Shown: in pieces, positions 1 through 10,900 of the stretch | How the letters are laid out: each line of letters opens with the position of its first letter | Position numbering within the stretch: position 1 is the stretch's first letter | Assembly: GCA_951799405.1 (NCBI GenBank) | Contig: OX637332.1 | Span: 1,183,001-1,247,000, forward strand | Direction: 5' to 3' | Length of the DNA: 64,000 nt | From: Agapetus fuscipes | Taxonomy: Eukaryota > Arthropoda > Insecta > Trichoptera > Glossosomatidae | Program-made: the position numbers and the translations under genes | Notes under the pieces: model-generated | Seen by the model: the letters and a program-made list of their open reading frames with translations, nothing else | The model's database searches: none | Told to the model about the DNA's origin: nothing

Positions 1-791
1 AAAAACCGCCCGACATTACCTTAAACTTGTGCCATTTGAAAAATAATACTGTCAGCAATGATAAAAACATACAATCATTAGAAGAATTAATGAATCTAAG
101 TAAAAAATATACAACTGACAACATATTCGAATACATACCTTAATAATGCCAAGCTAACTTCCACTCAAAACACTCACGACAAATTCCCGAGTCTGATGTA
201 AACGTTCTCAGAAGAAAATGAAGGTATGGAATGAGTTTTTTTGTGTTGTCCACACTACATCAAAGAGTTACCATACGTGAACAAATACTTAGGATTGCAA
301 GATTTTTGTCAGTTCCAATGGAATTGGTAACATACTAAAAGAAAAATTTCGGAGCCAAAAATGGAGACAACCCTTAGCAATCAATATTTAGTGTTTAAAT
401 AAGTAAATATTATTGTGGCTAGTACAGAAATGAAAGATACGTTACTAAGGTATATGCAAAAATACTCAACTTTAAAAACGTTTGACTATTTTGATCGTAT
501 CATGCCATCAAAGGGTCAAAAACGGGTTGCGGACATTTAAAATTTGTATGGGAATGGAAAAAAGGCGTTTTTGTTTTATTTTTTAATTACATCGCCACTT
601 AATGCTTTTTGCAGTTTTTTTTGTATTTCGATACGCTTTTTATTTACTTTACTCTGATAATTTTAGAATTCAGTAGAGATCACCAGTTTTTATGAAAAAG
701 CTGAAAATCATTAGGGGACACACGCACAAGACAAAAGGTACAAATTTCGACGGCGATACCCATATACCGTATAATCTCTCCAATCTTATTG
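1..791. other. AT-rich sequence, no gene seen
   Basis: No reading frame with recognisable protein similarity, RNA gene or repeat shared with the rest of the window was found here. Confidence 0.5.
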
Positions 792-1133
792 TTAGGATAT
801 CATGATCGACATTTTCGAAAAAGCGCTCATATCCAACATTGTGAGAATGGCATGTTTTCCTTCTTCAATTTGAGTAGTGAGATCAGATAAAATAAGATCA
901 ATGCCCGTTTCAGTTGAATGAGAGTGTCTAAAAGCCAATTGTTTCTTGGCCAAAAGTTCATCAGATTGTAGATAACTAGTTAGTCTCATTGCCACAATTC
1001 TTTCAATTCTTTTAGATATAAACGACAAGTTCGAGATGGGTCGGAAATTTAAAAAGTCTTCTGGGTCCAACTGAGGCTTTTTGAGAATGGGAGTAATGCA
1101 AGCTTTTCTCTTGTATCGCAACCCCCAAAACAA
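792..1133 (-). mobile_element. L2/CR1-type LINE fragment (start of reverse transcriptase domain)
   Basis: The 113-aa frame reads through the N-terminal part of a non-LTR reverse transcriptase: 'ITPILKKPQLDPEDFLNFRPISNLSF' style residues (the LKKP..LDP..NFRPISNLSF block), then 'HSTETG', then 'LTMLDMSAFSK', which corresponds to motif A where an intact element would have D-x-S-A-A-F-D. That motif is damaged and the frame ends just after it, so this is a truncated relic, not a gene. The L2 clade is inferred from wording typical of that clade (RPISNLSFxSKxxER); CR1 is the alternative. Confidence 0.75.
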
Positions 1134-2300
1134 TGAGTTTTATGAGGCAATTGTTATTGTTTTTACATAGCACTTGTTTGGGCGAATCGTTCTGTAGGTT
1201 TATTTATGGGTATTAGACGTTTTGCTACCAAAAATATTACAATAATTTTTTTATGGAAATTTGCCACTTTGTATGGTGGCCATACTTTATAATATTTTTT
1301 TTTTAAAAGTAATGAATTATATATGTGGTTATATATAAGAGCTTTTCAATTGTGGAACAATACTTTTTAGTTAGCCCTTTCTCTGCCAAGACATTTTAAA
1401 TTGTTTTTTTCTCTTGTATGGCAACCCCCAAAACAAAGAAAATTATGAGGCAATGATAATTGTTGTTACATAGCACTATTATAATGACGATTGTGCAAAA
1501 AAAATAGAGAAAAAAGTAGGAGCCGTTTTTGAGCAAATCTCATATGAAACTTTCAGCTGTTCGGAAACCATCTTGAATTTTCTAAAATTTGAAAAATGTT
1601 TCACTATGAATTATAGTGATAAGAGAGTTCTTTCCATTAAAGTTAAGAAATATAAAAGTTTTTTGCGTTCTGATGGGTTCTTGTAGCCTTTTAATTTCAA
1701 TTTTTGATATCATGTTAACGTCACTTTATGTTATTATATTCAAAAAAACATATTTAATTTTATATATTATTTTATGTAATGTATAATACTCGTATTGTAA
1801 AGAATTATTCTTTTGTCAACGCTTTCACTTCTGAGAAAATCACAATTGTTAATTTTTTTCATATGGCAACCCATAGACGAAGATTGGCAAGAGTGCTGCT
1901 ATAGCTATTTTTCTTAGTGACAATTTAAGCAACGATTACACTGAAGTTTTAAAGTAAATCGTTAGAGCCGTTTTGGAGAAAAGTGCAATTTTATGTTTTT
2001 TTTTGTATGGCAGCTATCTTGAATTTTCAGGTTGGTGCTATGCCAGTCGGCTCATCAAAATTTGTGGTTATCAATTCTCTTAATTCAAAAGTTGGTGTCT
2101 CTGCGATAAGTATTTTCGGCTAGGGCATACGGACATAAGTACATACGGACGGACGGACGGACGGACAGGTTCGACAGATTAGGTTTTTTTGCATGCCCTG
2201 ATGCAGGACAACTCATTTCCGTTGAAACCTCAAAAAAAAAATCGGACGAATACAACACTTTATAGCTCCTTCGGACTGCTATAAATAACAATATTTTTAA
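1105..2300. repeat. Block with internal degenerate direct repeats
   Basis: A segment of about 60 bp recurs: near 1107-1166 and 1411-1477 both read 'ctcttgta(t)ggcaaccccc...aaaacaa...atgaggcaat...ttacatagcact', and a third, weaker version starts near 1860 (tatggcaaccca). 'Agccgttttggagaaa' type phrases also recur near 1520 and 1965. It looks like a decayed non-coding repeat; no superfamily can be assigned. Confidence 0.5.
2147..2166. repeat. (GGAC)5 microsatellite
   Basis: Five perfect GGAC units sit downstream of the near-repeat 'cataagtacatac'. Confidence 0.9.
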
Positions 2301-2647
2301 ATTTCTCGGCAGCGGAAGGGTTAATCAAAAATTATTGCCAGCCAATTTGAAAGCCATTATATGAACCTACATTTATTTATAACTATTGTTTTCGAAAAGT
2401 AAAATATAGCCACCGTATAAAGCGAAAAATTTCCATACAAAAATTTATTGTAATTTTCTTGATAGCAATAATAATAATAAAATGTTAATTGCAGCTTAGT
2501 CACGTGGAGGGTGCAATACATGACCAGCCATTAAAAAAATACAGCAATGAAAAAGTACGTAGAAGAAAAATACAAAAATTAATATATAAGGTTAATTTAA
2601 AATACTAGGCTTTGAAGTGTTATTTTTGATACAAAAGTGACCAATAA

Positions 2648-2902
2648 TCTAAATCTAAGCTGCAAAGGTATATATCATTTGAGATTTATATTAAACGTAT
2701 TCCCATAAGCAGACACGTATAAGTTCGCGCTTACACATGCCGCATATTAACCTACAATAAAAAACACCCAATCTCAAGTGAACATAAGCCCTGCTACTCT
2801 TGCCTACTTTCCCTGAAATAGGGTTGACATTGTCAAAGTGAACCATCTTTTACAGTATGGGTGGTCAGCCTCATACAAATCTATAAGTCAAGGAAAATAA
2901 TC
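2648..2902 (+). repeat. Repeat A, copy 1
   Basis: A ~250-bp dispersed repeat that begins with AATCTAA units, then 'taagctgcaaag', a central 'gcgcttacacatgccgc', 'ccctgaaatagggttgacattg' and ends 'ctataagtcaagga'. At least thirteen other full or partial copies lie in this window in both orientations. Copies are often cut at the 'aagtcaagga' side while keeping the AATCTAA side, which suggests a retroposon whose 3' end carries a (TTAGAT)n tail on the opposite strand. No clear A/B box was found. Confidence 0.85.
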
Positions 2903-3767
2903 ATCCCGCAAAATTAAAATTACTTAAGCAGATTGCCTTCATTAATAATACAAATTAAACATTTTGTTGTGAAAATTAAATATCACCTCAAAACAACTTT
3001 ATTTTATGCTGTAAAGTCATGTGCAGTCCACTGTACATTTAATTTCTGATACGCGCGTTGGGGAATTCTTACGTCTCAAAAGATTGCTTTCGTCGCCCAT
3101 CCATGCATATATACATCGATGATATCACGCATCTCCCTCGTGCTACGAGGTATATACTTATTTTCAACATTCTAACTATAACAGGACAGATAATTTACAA
3201 CCCTTTATTATAAGTAAGTAAGTATCCATGAAGTTTTAATATATGTTTAATCTTCTATACGATATTATTTTTTATATTCTGTTAAAATAAAGTACTGAGG
3301 CGTTTAAGCTAGATTTTGACCAAAAACGGGACTCGACGTAAAGTTTTTTGGAAAATATTTGACTTTAAAATTCATTTCCCGTGAAACTATAGCAGATAGA
3401 AAGAATGTGTAAGAGACTATTATTGTTTTAAAATTAACGTTTTTATTTTTGATTTACAAAAATTTCAATTATTGTTCTTTGTTTTTGAGTCATAAAATAT
3501 AATGTAAAAAATACTGTTTTACCCCTTTTTCTCCTGAACCAGAAGGGTTGGAAATACAAATTTTTGGTATGTTAATTTTATTATTATTAGTAACGAATGT
3601 AACATATATATTTTTTTCTTTATTCTCATGACTCATACAACTTATATCAAAAGATCGATTTATATATTTGTTAAAAAAATGACCGCATTCAAAATGCTCC
3701 AAGTTTGGAGTATTTTTTTAATGCAAAAAGCAGGTAAATAATGTAGGTCATCATCTCTTACTAGTCT

Positions 3768-4075
3768 CTGCCTGGTAGTCGATGAGGTAGTTTGCACCAT
3801 TTTTTGGGCCTCTTTGAAGAGGCCGCCTCCAGAACGCTCCAGGGTAGGATCACCAAAATCTGCAGAAAAGGCATGTACTCGATGCCGGACACCTCCCCAA
3901 ACATGTTTCTGCCTGGTAGTCGATGAGGTAGTTTGCACCATTTTTTGGGCCTCTTTGAAGAGGCCGCATCCAAAACGCTCCAGGATAGGAAAAGGCAGAC
4001 CAGTGAAAAAATGATGTACTCGATGCAAACTACCAGCCTGACCATGTCTCTGCCTGGTAGTCGATGAGGTAAGGT
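3768..4075. repeat. 141-bp tandem repeat (about 2.2 units)
   Basis: The phrase 'ctgcctggtagtcgatgagg' starts at 3768, 3909 and 4050, giving two exact periods of 141 bp. Each unit contains 'tttgcaccattttttgggcc' and 'tctttgaagaggccgc'. The period is a multiple of three, so frames stay open across units on both strands; none of the resulting peptides is recognisable. Confidence 0.85.
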
Positions 4076-4079
4076 TTCG

Positions 4080-5720
4080 TACGTCTAGCTCTTAGTCTAT
4101 TACGTTTGCTCGCAGAGAAAGGATTTCCAAAGTCAAAAATGTTTGGACCTCGATTTAAACCTTTTAAGTATTTTTTTCTTATATAATACTGTTTTATCAT
4201 TGTTACACAGTTTTTAAAAATAAAACGGCTGAATAATATTCATAACCTAATGTTTACCTCACGTCTTCGGTAGGTATTTTCCAATTGTTAATGATGTGTA
4301 AATATTCACAATTTTATTTAATGATGTGTGTTTATCAATTCACATGTCACTGTAGTGCTGTGATCTAGCAAAGTTTATCATGACTTTTCCCCAAAGTATG
4401 GAAATTGTAATTTTCGTTAAATCATTTTTTTGTTTATTTCTGTTGGTTTTAGAAATTAAATTTAATCAATCGTAAGCTTATTGAATATTAAAAATGAAAG
4501 TTTTTTTTGTTTAAATAAAACAAAAAAAAATATCGTCATGTTTCTTGATTTAACAAAAAACAACAGTTTTTTTCAATTTTTATACAAAATTGCTCATCAC
4601 ATAACATGAGAAATAGCATCCATGAAGTGAAATTAAACAGGGTCTCATTATTGAATACAATATTTTGAAAATCATTTGAGTTGTCAGTTCATTTAGGGAA
4701 ATTCTATCAGCTCGCCACAGCATTACAAGAAAAAGTGTCTCCTATCGCTGTTTTTGTAATTTTCTGTAAAAAATATTTTGGGCGTGTGACTTTGTTAAAT
4801 TTAAAATACATCGGGTTAGCTTATTAGCGCGCGGAGCTGAGGTTATAATGATCAAGCCTTCAGACCTGTGGTGAAAGTAAGTACTTGAGAAATTTCACTC
4901 ATAAAAGACGAATCGCTGTACCTACTTAATTTGCATATTTTTGCGGTTTTCGTGTCTTGAATTTCGCCTCAATGTATACTTTAGTCAATTGTATTTATTG
5001 CGATTAGAACAAGCTATTGATTCCTTGCGTAATTTTTCAAATAATCGTTGAATCTTCGTGAACATTGTCCAGGAATCGACAAAATATATCAATTCACCAA
5101 AGGCATGCTTCCATCCAAATTAAATTTTTGCGAACGTTTCCATTTACCTGTCAAAAAGTACCTACAAATTTCCTTACACCTTGCTAAATCTAGTAATGTC
5201 TGAAGTAATGATTTTTTCGGTTCATACTCATTATCTGTTGAGAGCCATTACATAAATTAATTGATGTCATTGAATTAACCTACTTAATCTGATTGTTTTC
5301 TCAAAGAAAACATTTAAAATTACTTTCACAAATTAACAATATATATTCATATTATCATCGTGTTTGTGAAGTTTAACTAATTTATTCCAAAATATTCATA
5401 ATAAATAGTTTGTTTATCACATTATTTCACGGCTTTAGCCTGATTGTTACAGATATCTTGTAACGTTTTTTTTGGGGACCCAAATGTGGTTGCGTTGATT
5501 TGAGGTAAAGTTTTGTTAAACATGTTATTTTAGACTCCCAACTAGTTCATAAATATAAAGGAATAGTTGTGTCTTGAAATAAGTAAAAGTGTATTTTGCA
5601 TTAATACATTTTTTTACAAAAACACCCCAAAGAAAATGGGCATGGAAAAGCTCATACAACTTGATGAAAAGTGAAAGTAATTACAGTATTACTAACAATA
5701 AAGATATGTGCACAGATGTC
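4080..5720. other. AT-rich sequence, no gene seen
   Basis: No coding frame, RNA gene or repeat shared with the rest of this window was recognised. Confidence 0.45.
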
Positions 5721-5724
5721 ACCG

Positions 5725-5885
5725 CAAGGGCATACCCATGACAAAATCTAGGGGGGGGCAAGCCATAGTCGTAAGATAGTTATTTCAATAATTATTGTAA
5801 TAAAATTTACGATTTAGGTATTTTTTTTACTTCCAGGGGGAGGCAGCTTCTGCCCCCCCCCCCCCCCCCTGTCCCTTCCGGCAAA
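5725..5885. repeat. Short G-run/C-run element, copy 1
   Basis: The left side reads 'catgacaaaatctaggggggggcaa' and the right side 'ccagggggaggcagcttctg' followed by a run of 18 C and 'cttccggc'. A related element is at 12665-12935 with the same left phrase (cacaatctagggggaggcaaa) and right phrase (ccaggggggagcaacg, C-run, cttccaacggcc). The ends are roughly complementary, suggesting a small inverted-repeat transposon; the family is unknown. Confidence 0.55.
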
Positions 5886-5984
5886 GATCTCCATATATGT
5901 CAGACTAGAATGATACAAAATCATTAAGAAAAACTTCTATCTTACTTCCAAAGAACTGGATCAAAAACCAGTCGAATACCAGGA

Positions 5985-6335
5985 AATCATTCAAACAAAA
6001 ATAGAGCCAACCAGTGACCTGCAAGCTTTGGACCTAGACAAAACAGCAGTATTCAAGTAGCTACAAAAAAGGTGTGCACCCAAATCAAAACCAAGAACAA
6101 CAAACGTAGCGTCAATACTATGAAACTCTAGGTAAAACGCCGATGTATGGTCAGGGACTCGAACCAACACCGAGACCTCACCAAGGCCATAAGAAAAGAG
6201 ATACGCAAGTACTTGAAGAACCACAACACCCAACTGGTACGCAGTGCTATAGAAGAGAATACCAACATGTGAGCTCTTCGATCTAAGATGACTAGAGGGA
6301 AAATACAAATCTGCAGGACCAAAAATGGGAAAGGT
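5985..6335 (+). mobile_element. Non-LTR LINE fragment (linker between endonuclease and reverse transcriptase)
   Basis: Reading across a few frame breaks, the + strand gives 'AIRKEIRKYLKNHNTQLV' followed by 'AIEENTNMRALRSKMTRGK' and 'QICRTKNG'. This arrangement is typical of the linker that precedes the RT domain in RTE-type LINEs. It has stops and frameshifts and abuts the next RTE fragment, so it is a relic. Confidence 0.5.
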
Positions 6336-7235
6336 GCAATCTCATTATGGTGTGAAAGTGGGTGAGACGAATGTTGGAGTTCTTCTCTATGCTGACGATG
6401 CCGTAGTGTTGGCTGATACAGCGGAGGAGCTCCAGATGATGTTTTTAGTAAGAACGGTTTAAAAGTGAATGCCAGTAAGACAAAAGTATTAGTGTTTGAC
6501 AGGACTGAGGAATGAGAGGAAATTGAGATAAGACTGAATGAAACAAGAGTGGAGGTCGTGAAAGAATTTGATTATCTGGGAAGCAAGTTTGAGTCGAATG
6601 GGAAATTGACGAAAGAATTGGAAAAGCGCGCTAGTAGAGGAAGAAGTGTAATGGGAACGATTAGAAGAATTGCAAGAAATAGGAAATTTACGAAGAATAT
6701 GAGACTGGCGGTCCACAATGGCATATTGGTTCCGACATGGATGTATGGAAGTGAGGCGTAGACAGTTAATGAATGTGAACTGAGTAAAGTATGTACGGTT
6801 GAAATGGCTTACCTGAGAGCAATGGCTGGAAAGACACTGAATGATAGAGTACGTAATGATTGGGTGATGAACGAGTGTGGTATAAAAGAGAATATGAGAA
6901 TGAGAGTACAAAAAAGTACGATGAGATGGTTCGGACATCTCGAAAGAATGGATGATGAACGAATAACGAAGAAAGTGTATAAAGGAAATGTCAGAGGAAA
7001 GCGCGGAAGGGTAAGGCCGAGGAAAGAATGGTTAGACCAAATAGGTGAGATTGCGAAAGAATGGAACCTGCAGAGTGAGAATAAGAGAAGAGTATGTATG
7101 AAAAAGGTGATGAATATTGAGGAAATGAAAGTGGTTTGTAAGGACAGAAAAAAGTGGAGGCGCATCTGCGGAGGTACCGGCCACCCCTAGTGGAACGGCG
7201 GCAGGATACAGTACAGTATCTGAAAAAACAGGCAT
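6336..7235 (+). mobile_element. 5'-truncated RTE-type LINE, same family as the 23.5-26.85 kb element
   Basis: This copy begins within the RT domain (HYGVKVGETNVGVLLYADDA), keeps the YADD catalytic motif, then loses its frame by a deletion at about 6440. It continues through 'EFDYLGSKFESNG' and 'MRWFGHLERMDDERITKK' to the C-terminus and ends with a short tail 'ggatacagtacag'. The frame is also broken by a stop at about 6759. It is closely similar to the C-terminal half of the large - strand element, so this is a dead copy of that family. Confidence 0.85.
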
Positions 7236-7274
7236 TATGATTTACATTCACAATTTCTACAATAAACTAAACCT

Positions 7275-7515
7275 TTAATCTTTCACAAAACCAGACGACT
7301 TCATCCCTCTTTGGGCTTGTTGGTTTCTATAAAAAGCATAGATTTTAAAGCATACCCCATTGGCTGCAAGGCTGGATGGAACTTTGATAACCGGTCTTGT
7401 TGAAAGGCAAAGAAATTTGTCAACCTTGCGAAAAGCATATTTTGAAAATGTTTTTTTTTCCTTTGCGCAAAGTCGAACCCACTACCTTCCCCTACATGCA
7501 CTATGAACAGATCAT
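7275..7515 (-). repeat. Decayed tRNA-derived SINE
   Basis: On the - strand a B-box-like sequence 'ggtagtgggttcgactttg' is followed by a body that shares 'accggttatcaaagttccat' and 'ccagccttgcagccaatggg' with the body of SINE S1. The promoter half is degenerate. Confidence 0.45.
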
Positions 7516-7519
7516 ATTG

Positions 7520-7810
7520 TTTTCTTCTTCTTCTTCTTTTTGTGCCACTTCTATCGAAGATCGGCGATCATCATGGCTATTTTCACTTTAGATGCTGCGG
7601 CTCAAAACAGGGACTTGGTGCTTCTGCCGAACCACTGTCGCAGGTTTTTCAGCCACGATGTCCTTCGGCGTCCCTGAGATCTTCTCCCCTCAATCTTACC
7701 CTGTATGATAAGATGAAGGAGACGGTACTTATCATTTCTCAAAATGTGACCAAAGTACATAAGCTTTTTGTGCTGAAGTGCGCATTCGTTGGAAGACTTC
7801 TTCATATTGT
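7520..7810 (-). mobile_element. C-terminal fragment of a non-LTR LINE (family 3)
   Basis: The - strand frame reads 'KLMYFGHILRNDKYRLLHLI' then 'GKIEGRRSQGRRRTSWLKN' and 'LRQWFGRS', the conserved tail of RTE-like LINE proteins. Related 3' fragments occur at 23112-23292 (+) and near 54640-54775 (-). It lies just upstream of the first recognised exon of the DHHC gene. Confidence 0.75.
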
Positions 7811-7917
7811 TTTACGACCATTTAAAAGTAAAAGGATTGTATTTTGATTCATGTTTCTTTGTTTTCAGGCTGGAAAACATCAACATAGAGCATTTCATAG
7901 AGCTGTGACCAGGGGCC

Positions 7918-10900
7918 ATGAATTACGAATATGTATCATTCCGGAAAGAGATTGATATGCACAACAGATGCTGCGGGGGAAGTGCTTGGTGTATTAAAGT
8001 AAATGCTCATCTTAACACATTCAATTTTGTATTCATCATTTGAAATATGTGATGTTTTTCTATGTGAACTCTTTCCAAAGATACTTCCATTAGTACATAG
8101 AATCAATGACTGAGCATCTCAAAGTTGTTTTACTCTTAAAAGTTAATTAATCCAAAATTACCATTTTCCAGTCAGTCAGGTTGGTATAAGGCTTACCCCC
8201 CGTGCTGTAAAACTTGGTTCACTTTTTCCAATGCCACCCCGGTTTCAGGAAAAGGCAGCAGGAGTTGCAAGGATTATGTTCATGTGAGGTTTTGTCTATT
8301 TGTATGCAGAATGTAGGCGCGAACCTACATGTGCTTGTCTGTGGGCATGCATTTAATATAAACCTTACATGCTAACATAACTTTACAACTTAGATTATAG
8401 TGTTTTGCCAAAACAGAGGCAATATAAGGTCCTTTCTCAACTCTAAAGCTCTGTATTTTTAAGCTTAGCAAGTTATCTAAAATGCAACCGCAGTAAAATT
8501 TTAGTAAATTTTTGACTCGCCAAATTTCAATAGTAAATATCTTGCCTTGTATTGACTGTTTATATTTTCTGTCAGGATATCTGCGGCATCATCTGCGCCA
8601 TCCTAACGTGGCTGCTGATGCTGTACGCGGAGTTTGTGGTGATGCTGGTGATCCTCATTCCCCTCACCTCGGCCTTCCCCGCCTACAGCTACATCAACAT
8701 GATTGTGTTCCAGACTTGCACCTTTCTTGCCTTTGCCTCGCATCTCCGCACCATGTTCACAGATCCAGTAAGTGAAATCGGTTATGTCATTACAATGAGA
8801 TCCCAACATTCAACATATCCCTCAGCTATGTGAAAAATTATAAATTTATTAGCATAATCAATAAGTTAATAGCCTTGCAAAGCAATTTACAGAAATGGAA
8901 AAGATGTTTGAAATTTAAAGAGTAAGTTAGCTTCTTTAGGTTAGGTCAAGTCTAGCAAGCACATATAAGTTTGCACTTGCATATGCTGCAAAAGACCATT
9001 GCTGAGAGAGCTGCACTGATTGAGGGTCAAATTTAAACTATGTCTCATGATCCACAGGGCCTTAAAGGGCACAAAACCTCCATTCTTCTCTGAGCTATGT
9101 CCTGTACTCAATACTTCTAGAAAGCCACTGCGCTCTACCTACATTACTGTCAACAAGGTCATGGAACCCAAAAGGGCCAACACTTCAAAATTCGCTGACA
9201 GGAGCGTTGGAGTAGCTTGGTCGGTCGTCTGGAACAAGCTGTATGTCGACCTGCGAATGGACCGACCCACCGCCAGCTTCAGAAGAGGCTTAATGAAAAC
9301 ACTGCATACTAAGAGCCATGGTGCCCTTAAGATGGTCATGTACAATGAAAAAGCGCTACAGGAAAGAAGTCTTCTATTATAAATCATCAAAAAGACAACC
9401 TACACCTTGAATAAACATTAGCTTTGCAACTCTTGCTGGCTTTGTCAGAAACATTCATCAGTGTAACCAAGATAATCACTAGCTGCATCACTATCTACTT
9501 TACTGGTCCGTAGTCTAGTGGTTAACACCTCTGACTTGTAAATGGATGGTTGTGGGTTTGAATCCTGGCGGAGCACAAAAAAATATACCGTTTATATTTA
9601 CATTTATATGCTCTTCGCTGGGTGAAAAATTCATATACCTTTACCAAAAACCGGTCACTAAAAGTCCATCCAGCCTTACAGCAACTGGGTCTGGCTTGAG
9701 AATTGCGCTTTCTACAGCGACGATCAATCCAACAGAGGGCGTTTCTAATCTAATCTTATCTAAGCTGCAAGGATATATATCATTTAAGATTTATATTAAG
9801 TGCATTCCCACAAGCAGACATGTAGAGGTGTGATATACACAAAAACAGCGCTCACCAAATAAATCATCCTAATATTATTATTATTACATGAATTTTACAG
9901 GGTGCTGTACCAAAAGGCAATGCCACCAAAGAGATGATCAAGCAGATGGGTTTCCGGGAAGGCCAGGTGATCTATAAGTGCCCCAAGTGCTGCAGCATCA
10001 AGCCGGATCGTGCCCACCACTGCTCTGTGTGCCAGCGGTGCATCAGAAAGATGGACCATCACTGCCCGTGGGTCAACAATTGTGTGGGGGAGAACAATCA
10101 GAAGTATTTTGTACTATTTACGGTGAGTCTATATACTACTTCTTAGTTCTATTAAAAGTTTGAGAATGAGATGAATTAAGTGCATGCTGGAAAATGCTTG
10201 AGATGTAAACCTACAATGTACGTAAACTAAATTTGAAAAAAAAAAGCTTTTAGTTTTTTAATGAAAAAATGATTTTAGTACACTATTTTTCAGCATTACC
10301 CAACTCACTATTACCTTTAGAAAAATATTAATAATGATTAGGGAATGAGTGGGACAAGTAACCAGACAATACAACACCTATTAGGGGAGTGTGGAGTGGG
10401 AAGATACAATTATCGTTGTATATACCAGGGCGACAGGTAGCAGGGAGACTGGATGGACATCCACACGGCAACTCTGAACATGGTGCAGTGGTTGGCTGAG
10501 CGTAAGTCAACAATTTAAAACATTGACTGAGCGATGCAGCTAGTGGCACAGCGAAATCAAATTGCCGACTGCCATGTATGGTATAAAGTAATAATGATTG
10601 CAGCATTGCAGCCACCCTCATGTTATGTTTTTTTGTTTCCAGCTGTACATTGCAATGATATCGCTCCACTCGCTGGTGTTGTCCGGCTCTCTGTTTGCCG
10701 CCTGCATCAAGAGAGAGTGGCGGGAATGCTCGGCCTACTCGCCGCCCGCCACAGTTGTCCTGGTGCTGTTTCTGGTGTTTGAGGCGCTGCTGTTTGCCAT
10801 ATTCACTGTCGCCATGTTGGCCACACAACTACAGGCCATATGGAATGATGAAACTGTCAGTTGATCTTTGTGTTTTTCCCTTATTAAACAATGTCCTTAC

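Noticed and set aside
3660..4045. Overlapping frames over the 141-bp tandem repeat
   Set aside because: Both strands are open because the period is a multiple of three; the peptides are unrecognised and low in information.
9504..9576. Functional tRNA-Thr gene
   Set aside because: The tRNA-like unit has mismatched stems and is followed by the S1 SINE body and (ATT)n tail; the same unit recurs at 17600 and 41663.
10328..10828. 166-aa - strand frame in the DHHC region
   Set aside because: It runs antisense through DHHC coding exon 4 and the preceding intron; no domain recognised.
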